Positions 14,732 to 16,178 of a stretch of 16,178 nucleotides of DNA are shown piece after piece. The stretch comes from CAZWSC01 sp964636385 (GTDB taxonomy: Bacteria; Eisenbacteria; RBG-16-71-46; CAIMUX01), in assembly GCA_964636385.1 (NCBI GenBank), contig CAZWSC010000072.1, forward strand, positions 1 through 16,178, written 5' to 3'. Both the position numbers and the translations under genes were made by a program. Under the pieces are notes generated by a model that saw only the letters and a program-made list of their open reading frames with translations, was not told the origin of the DNA and ran no database searches. Position 1 is the stretch's first letter, and each line of letters opens with the position of its first letter.

Positions 14732-15670
14732 TCATCTCCGCAACCAGCCGGCCACGCGATGGACCAGGCCGGTTCTCTCGTACACCGGGAACGAAGTCCT
14801 CCTGCCCCCCAGACCTTCCTTGAATGCTTCGACCGATTGGTGCCCTCCGCTTGGGAGAAAATCGTGCACAAGGCATCCCCCGTGGATTGACCTGCGGATT
14901 GCCTCCACCTGGATGAGGGCCAGGGGGCTCAGCGCCCGCGCGTCGTGGTCGAAGTAGGCCGCCAGGTAGTGGGTCCTGCGATTCCAGCAGGCGAAGAACG
15001 ACCCGCCCAGCAGGCGGCCCTCGAACCTGGCGACCAGGAACAGCGCCTCCGCACCGCCCATGGCGATCAGGTTCCGGTAGAAGGCCAGGGGATAGACCAT
15101 GGCCGGGCGCCCCCCCCAGCGCCTGAACGAATCGAGGTAGAAGCCGTAGACCGTCTCCAGATCGGAGGAATCCGTGCTTGCCTCAACGACGACGCCCTTG
15201 CGCATGAGGCGGCGGATGTCGTTCCGCCTGCGGGCCTCGAGGACCGACTCCCAGTACTCATCCTCCGTACCTGGTACGGCCATCATCTGTGTCTGCTCCC
15301 CGCGGATGCTCAGGCCGGGGACCTGCATTCCGGACGGATCTATCCCCACTTCCCGGCTTCGGGCGAACGGATTCCCCTGCAGCCGGAGGCTGGCCAGCCG
15401 GCTTCCGTGGATGGAGAGATGGCGCAGGATGGCCCCTGCCTCGGATCCCCCCGGCCCGACAGGCCCGCCGTACATGAACGGAAACGAGGAGTGCAGCGTG
15501 GTCAGAAGCCCGCCCAGGCGGGACCAGGCGAACAGGGGGAGCAGCGCCGGCCCGGACGGGGTGTCGAACCAGATCGATCGATCACGCAGCTGCGGAAACG
15601 AAGCCAGAACGATCCTGGCCCAGGCCCGCGTGTGGAAATAGGCGGCCTCCGGCGAAGCCGCGGCCGCCAT
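14732..15670 (-). CDS. FemAB/GNAT-fold transferase (Acetyltransf_6-type)
   Basis: A 312-residue protein of the FemAB-related GNAT superfamily. The N-terminal portion has YFHTRAWARIV. The C-terminal domain has ARFEGRLLGGSFFACWNRRTHYLAAYFDHDARALSPLALIQVEAIRRSI and the FLPSGGHQSVEAFKEGLGG end motif typical of that family. FemAB enzymes proper add amino acids to peptidoglycan precursors using aminoacyl-tRNA. Relatives act in exopolysaccharide or glycan acylation, so the substrate is open. The start at ATG 15670 has an AAGGA seven bases upstream. Oddly, the in-frame sequence just upstream reads like the family's usual N-terminus (IRIRTGWNDKDWD), yet has no ATG/GTG/TTG before the in-frame stop. The neighbours are a sugar aminotransferase and a parvulin-type isomerase, which fits an envelope role. 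Confidence 0.8.
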   Translation of the reverse strand: MAAAASPEAAYFHTRAWARIVLASFPQLRDRSIWFDTPSGPALLPLFAWSRLGGLLTTLHSSFPFMYGGPVGPGGSEAGAILRHLSIHGSRLASLRLQGNPFARSREVGIDPSGMQVPGLSIRGEQTQMMAVPGTEDEYWESVLEARRRNDIRRLMRKGVVVEASTDSSDLETVYGFYLDSFRRWGGRPAMVYPLAFYRNLIAMGGAEALFLVARFEGRLLGGSFFACWNRRTHYLAAYFDHDARALSPLALIQVEAIRRSIHGGCLVHDFLPSGGHQSVEAFKEGLGGRRTSFPVYERTGLVHRVAGWLRR

Positions 15671-15731
15671 GTCCCAGTCCTTGTCGTTCCAGCCTGTGCG
15701 TATCCTGATCCCGGAGCCGACCGGATGGCTG

Positions 15732-16178
15732 TCAGTTGAAGGTACCGTAACGGTTGTCCTCGATCCTGGCCTTCCTGCGCAGGCCGGTCATCCATTCGTT
15801 CATGACGTGATTCTGCTTCCCCGCCAGTATCCGCTGGCGCAGTTGCTCCATCTGCGCCAGGAACTCGTCATCGTCGGCAGGGATGCGTTCGTCTATCCGC
15901 GCAACGAAGGCTGCGTTGCGGCCCTTGAGAACGGTGGGGACCACCCCGGGACCATGCGCGAAGAGCGGGCCGATAACCAGGGGATCGCCCCCGATCCCGC
16001 GGGGGACGCCGGTGCGGGAGAAAGGCTCGGTTGTATCGAAGCTCACGCGCTCATCCTCCCCGGCCAGCCGGTCCATCTCCTCGCCGTCCTGCACACGGCG
16101 CAGCAGATCCCGGGCGACTTCCGCCGCCTGATCCACGCGCAGCGAATCGATGACCTCCCGCCTTACCCGGTCGCGGAC
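15732..16178 (-). CDS. PpiD/SurA-like parvulin peptidyl-prolyl isomerase, C-terminal part (5' end beyond window)
   Basis: The frame is open through the right edge, so only the last 148 codons are seen. The sequence matches the C-terminal part of PpiD-type proteins. It has VRDRVRREVIDSLRVDQAAEVARDLL followed by a G-E-E-M-D-R-L-A (usually GEDF-like) segment, TTEPFSRTGVPRGIGGDP, a region ending in AFVARIDERIPADDDEF, then a helix with RQRILAGKQNHVMNEWMTGLRRKARIEDN. The family assists folding of exported proteins in the periplasm or at the inner membrane. The catalytic parvulin domain and any membrane anchor or signal lie to the right, outside this window. The gene starts the visible minus-strand group and ends 61 bases before the FemAB-like start. 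Confidence 0.8.
   Translation of the reverse strand, partial: VRDRVRREVIDSLRVDQAAEVARDLLRRVQDGEEMDRLAGEDERVSFDTTEPFSRTGVPRGIGGDPLVIGPLFAHGPGVVPTVLKGRNAAFVARIDERIPADDDEFLAQMEQLRQRILAGKQNHVMNEWMTGLRRKARIEDNRYGTFN

Noticed and set aside
14103..14890. Plus-strand frames over the aminotransferase and FemAB-like genes
   Set aside because: They are antisense to well-supported genes with conserved motifs, and their Arg/Pro/Ser-rich translations look like shadow frames.

Overview
The window is a compact stretch of chromosome from a GC-rich bacterium. About twelve genes run head to tail on the plus strand (positions 1 to 13424) and converge on three genes on the minus strand (13457 to 16178). Several features point to a diderm (Gram-negative-type) cell: a SPOR-domain membrane protein, Tat translocase parts, a parvulin-type periplasmic foldase, and sugar/envelope enzymes. 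GTG and TTG starts are frequent and most junctions are only a few bases or overlap, as is common in streamlined GC-rich lineages. I cannot assign a phylum. The gene order and the divergent proteins would suit an uncultivated FCB-related or neighbouring phylum, but that is a guess.

Layout, plus strand: the 3' part of a SPOR-domain membrane protein; smc (chromosome condensation); tatC; coaX (type III pantothenate kinase); a divergent groEL without groES; folB and folK (folate); a deoxynucleoside kinase; panB and panC (pantothenate); a GlmU-type uridylyltransferase domain fused to a degenerate HIT domain; a membrane-anchored LytR_C protein; and tatA. Minus strand, read from the right edge: the 3' part of a PpiD/SurA-like peptidyl-prolyl isomerase, a FemAB/GNAT-fold transferase, and a DegT/ArnB-type PLP sugar aminotransferase.

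The plus-strand genes fall into three themes. Cofactor supply comprises pantothenate to CoA (panB, panC, coaX) and 7,8-dihydroneopterin to 6-hydroxymethyl-dihydropterin pyrophosphate (folB, folK), with a dNTP-salvage kinase. Protein export and folding comprises tatC and tatA, which lie about 8 kb apart, and GroEL. Envelope and cell division comprises the SPOR protein, GlmU domain, LytR_C protein and SMC. Close packing suggests one or a few long transcripts. No strong promoter or intrinsic terminator was recognised.

The most unusual items are these: (1) the GlmU-HIT fusion, in which the HIT histidine triad reads H-x-A-x-Q and another conserved HIT histidine is also gone; (2) the lone GroEL, with a Met in place of an ATP-site Thr, no GGM tail and no groES; and (3) an approximately 84-residue charged, low-complexity insertion in the C-terminal arm of SMC close to the head. 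No mobile elements, CRISPR arrays, tRNAs or rRNAs were seen, and no gene-free stretch exceeds about 100 bases.
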